Shown: positions 6,422-7,603 of the stretch, in pieces
Numbering within the stretch: position 1 is the first letter of the stretch
Layout: every line of letters starts with the position of its first letter
NCBI GenBank assembly: GCA_017848205.1
Contig: JAGDDO010000158.1
Location: 1-7,603 of the forward strand
From: Oscillospiraceae bacterium
GTDB taxonomy: Bacteria; Bacillota_A; Clostridia; Oscillospirales; Ruminococcaceae
DNA: 7,603 bases
Reading direction: 5' to 3'
Program-made: the position numbers and the translations under genes
The notes under the pieces: model-generated
The model's database searches: none
The model's input: the letters and a program-made list of their open reading frames with translations, nothing else
What the model was told of the DNA's origin: nothing

Positions 6422-7463
6422 TATTGTCTGGTTCCTTTCCCGCAGATTCCGGAACATCTTCTCCGGTAAGAACATCTGTTATCTTCTGCGTAAAATATTC
6501 TATATAAGGTATGATCTTTGCGTAATTAAGTCTCATCGGTCCGACTATTCCGAGTGAACCGGCTTCCTTGTCTCCCTTGCGGTACTTTGAAACTATCATA
6601 CTCGAATTGCCGATTATGAAGTCGTCCTTTTCCTCGCTGAACATTACCTGTATTCCGCTGAAGCTGCTGTCAAGGAACTCAGCAAAATCGTTTTTGTGTT
6701 CAATGAATCTTACTATCTCGTTTTTGTCAAAGTCACTGCACGAGATAAGGTTGTTTGTGCCGCTTATTGTAAGCTCGTTGTGGAGAAGATCCTGTGAAAG
6801 TTCACACAGACCTTTTACAAGAGGAGCAAGGGTTATCATGTAAGCACCGAGTGCTGTAATAAGTTTTTCCATTCGTTCTTCCGAGAGCTCCTCAATTGAA
6901 ACACCCTGAAGATTTTCCTGAATGTAGTGTGAGAAAAATGCGAGCTGTTCTTCATCAAGATCAAACTCAAGTCTGCAGGCTTTGTTCTTTATGCTGCCGT
7001 TCGATGTGATAAGCAGTATCAGGTAAAGCCGCTTGCCGGTAGGAACAACGTCCACCTTGGTGATGACTGAGAACTTAGGAGCTGAATTCGCAACCACTGA
7101 AGCGCACTGTGTAAGCTCTGCAAGAGCCTTTCCGGCACTCTGGATTATCGATTCCTCAGTGAGATTTTCTTCTTCACCCAGCATTGCGTCAAGTCTCTGA
7201 CGCTCGCTCTCCGAGAGTTCCTCGACGGTCATCAGCTGATCTATGTAAAGGCGGTATCCGCTGAATGTAGGGATTCGACCTGCCGATGTGTGAGGCTGTT
7301 CAAGGTATCCGAGCTGCTCAAGAACAGACATGTCATTTCGTATTGTGGCCGCTGAAACGTTGATGCCCGGTACTTTGGAAATGGCCTTTGAACCAACGGG
7401 CTCACCTGTCAGAATCTATTCATCTACAACAGCTGCCAGTATTTTTAGCTTTCGTTCATCCAT
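6414..7463 (-). pseudogene. hrcA: Heat-inducible repressor HrcA, interrupted by an in-frame TAG at codon 16
   Basis: Read through, this is 349 codon positions, the usual HrcA length. HrcA dimers bind CIRCE and repress the groE and dnaK operons, with activity tuned by GroEL. The N-terminal winged helix begins MDERKLKILAAVVDE, is stopped by TAG (7416-7418), then continues ILTGEPVGSKAIS and SAATIRNDM (about 37-45). LGYLEQPHTSAGRIPT (about 51-66) follows, then the GAF-like core and dimerisation region. Homologues have Tyr or Phe at the stop position (DEYI/DDFI pattern, from memory). The ATG at 7461-7463 has an ideal AGGAGG at 7471-7476 with seven-base spacing, so translation should start there and end after 15 residues. 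The next in-frame ATG, 7329-7331 (codon 45), has no evident Shine-Dalgarno and would lack most of the DNA-binding domain. No other lesion is seen. It may be a pseudogene, a sequence error or a readthrough gene. Confidence 0.9.
7416..7418 (-). other. In-frame TAG at codon 16 of hrcA
   Basis: The local codons are GTA GAT GAA TAG ATT CTG ACA GGT GAG CCC, giving V-D-E-stop-I-L-T-G-E-P. The frame is unbroken before and after. The ancestral residue is probably Tyr (TAT or TAC), a single third-base change from TAG. Confidence 0.92.
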
Positions 7464-7470
7464 CTGAAAG

Positions 7471-7476
7471 CCTCCT
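7471..7476 (-). promoter_or_regulatory. Strong ribosome binding site of hrcA
   Basis: AGGAGG on the minus strand, seven bases before ATG 7461-7463. It fixes the start of hrcA upstream of the premature TAG and makes initiation at a downstream codon less likely. Confidence 0.85.
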
Positions 7477-7501
7477 GATTAGCAATATTGGTTCGCAAGT
7501 G

Positions 7502-7528
7502 TTAGCACTCTATCTCTCTGAGTGCTAA
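7502..7528. promoter_or_regulatory. CIRCE operator (HrcA binding site)
   Basis: TTAGCACTC (7502-7510), nine spacer bases, then GAGTGCTAA (7520-7528). Both half-sites are perfect matches to the CIRCE consensus. It lies immediately downstream of the -10 element and about 40 bases before hrcA, covering the expected transcription start. This is the usual position for HrcA repression of the class I heat-shock operon. In the transcript it also forms a 5' hairpin. Confidence 0.98.
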
Positions 7529-7532
7529 ATAT

Positions 7533-7561
7533 AATTTAACATTATTTAAGGCGAATGTCAA
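7533..7561 (-). promoter_or_regulatory. Sigma-A-type promoter of the hrcA-grpE-dnaK-dnaJ operon
   Basis: On the minus strand a perfect -35 TTGACA (7556-7561) is followed after 17 bases by a -10-like TAAATT (7533-7538, 4 of 6). The following bases are AT-rich and lead directly into CIRCE. A second TTGACA at 7587-7592 has only a weak -10 partner (TAAACC at 7564-7569) and may be a minor upstream promoter or chance. Confidence 0.75.
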
Positions 7562-7603
7562 TAGGTTTATTCATCTTTGTTAAAACTGTCAAAGCCACTG
7601 CCC

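Noticed and set aside
6422..6475. Longer grpE start with 18 extra residues
   Set aside because: The extension lies within hrcA coding sequence and is not GrpE-like. MSKKKHAEE has a proper Shine-Dalgarno and the ATGAGTAA overlap with hrcA.
5813..6557. Plus-strand frames of 164 and 108 codons opposite grpE and the hrcA 3' end
   Set aside because: They are antisense to confirmed genes, show no domain, and are Ser- and Phe-rich because they mirror Glu/Ala/Lys codons.
6414..7331. hrcA as a complete gene starting at the ATG in codon 45
   Set aside because: It would lack most of the winged-helix DNA-binding domain and has no evident Shine-Dalgarno. HrcA-like sequence continues upstream to the strong site at 7461-7476, so this frame is a fragment created by the TAG.
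1..7603. Mobile element, CRISPR array, toxin-antitoxin or phage-defence module
   Set aside because: No transposase, integrase, repeat-spacer pattern or defence-like protein was found. The window is a housekeeping chaperone operon plus a two-component/transporter operon.

Overview
The window reads as chromosomal DNA from a Gram-positive anaerobe of the class Clostridia, most likely a Ruminococcus-like member of the Oscillospiraceae. The grounds are the gene order hrcA-grpE-dnaK-dnaJ, a perfect CIRCE operator, strong AGGAGG-type ribosome binding sites, the short Gram-positive form of the DnaK nucleotide-binding domain, and the style of the HrcA and histidine kinase proteins. The genus is inferred from remembered family resemblance, not from a search. 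Every gene lies on the minus strand, so the biological order runs from high to low coordinates.

Right part (about 7603 to 2400) is the class I heat-shock operon. A sigma-A-type promoter overlaps the CIRCE operator (7502-7528). It is followed by hrcA (repressor), grpE (nucleotide exchange factor, start overlapping the hrcA end), dnaK (Hsp70) and dnaJ (Hsp40). The 180-base dnaK-dnaJ gap holds two potential hairpins. Downstream of dnaJ come two perfect GC-rich hairpins without useful T-tracts on the operon strand, then a 14-bp-stem intrinsic terminator with T-tracts on both strands (2403-2446).

Left part (2390 to 1) is a separate unit with its own probable extended -10 promoter and PhoP/PhoB-box-like repeats. 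It encodes an OmpR/PhoB-family response regulator, a PhoR-like membrane histidine kinase and the start of a Na+/phosphate symporter family protein that runs off the window. Spacings of 1 and 9 bases between these genes indicate one transcript. Together they suggest a phosphate-responsive two-component system controlling itself and a phosphate transporter.

The most notable anomaly is that two otherwise intact genes are each interrupted by a single in-frame TAG: hrcA at codon 16 (7416-7418) and the histidine kinase at codon 201 (1038-1040). In both, the reading frame and family similarity continue directly across the stop. Explanations are recent nonsense mutations, base errors in the assembly, or amber suppression/readthrough. 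The same TAG codon appears to end the kinase properly, in a Shine-Dalgarno-overlapping context, and in frame with the transporter, so a general reassignment of TAG is unlikely but not excluded. No mobile elements, CRISPR arrays, tRNA or rRNA genes were seen.
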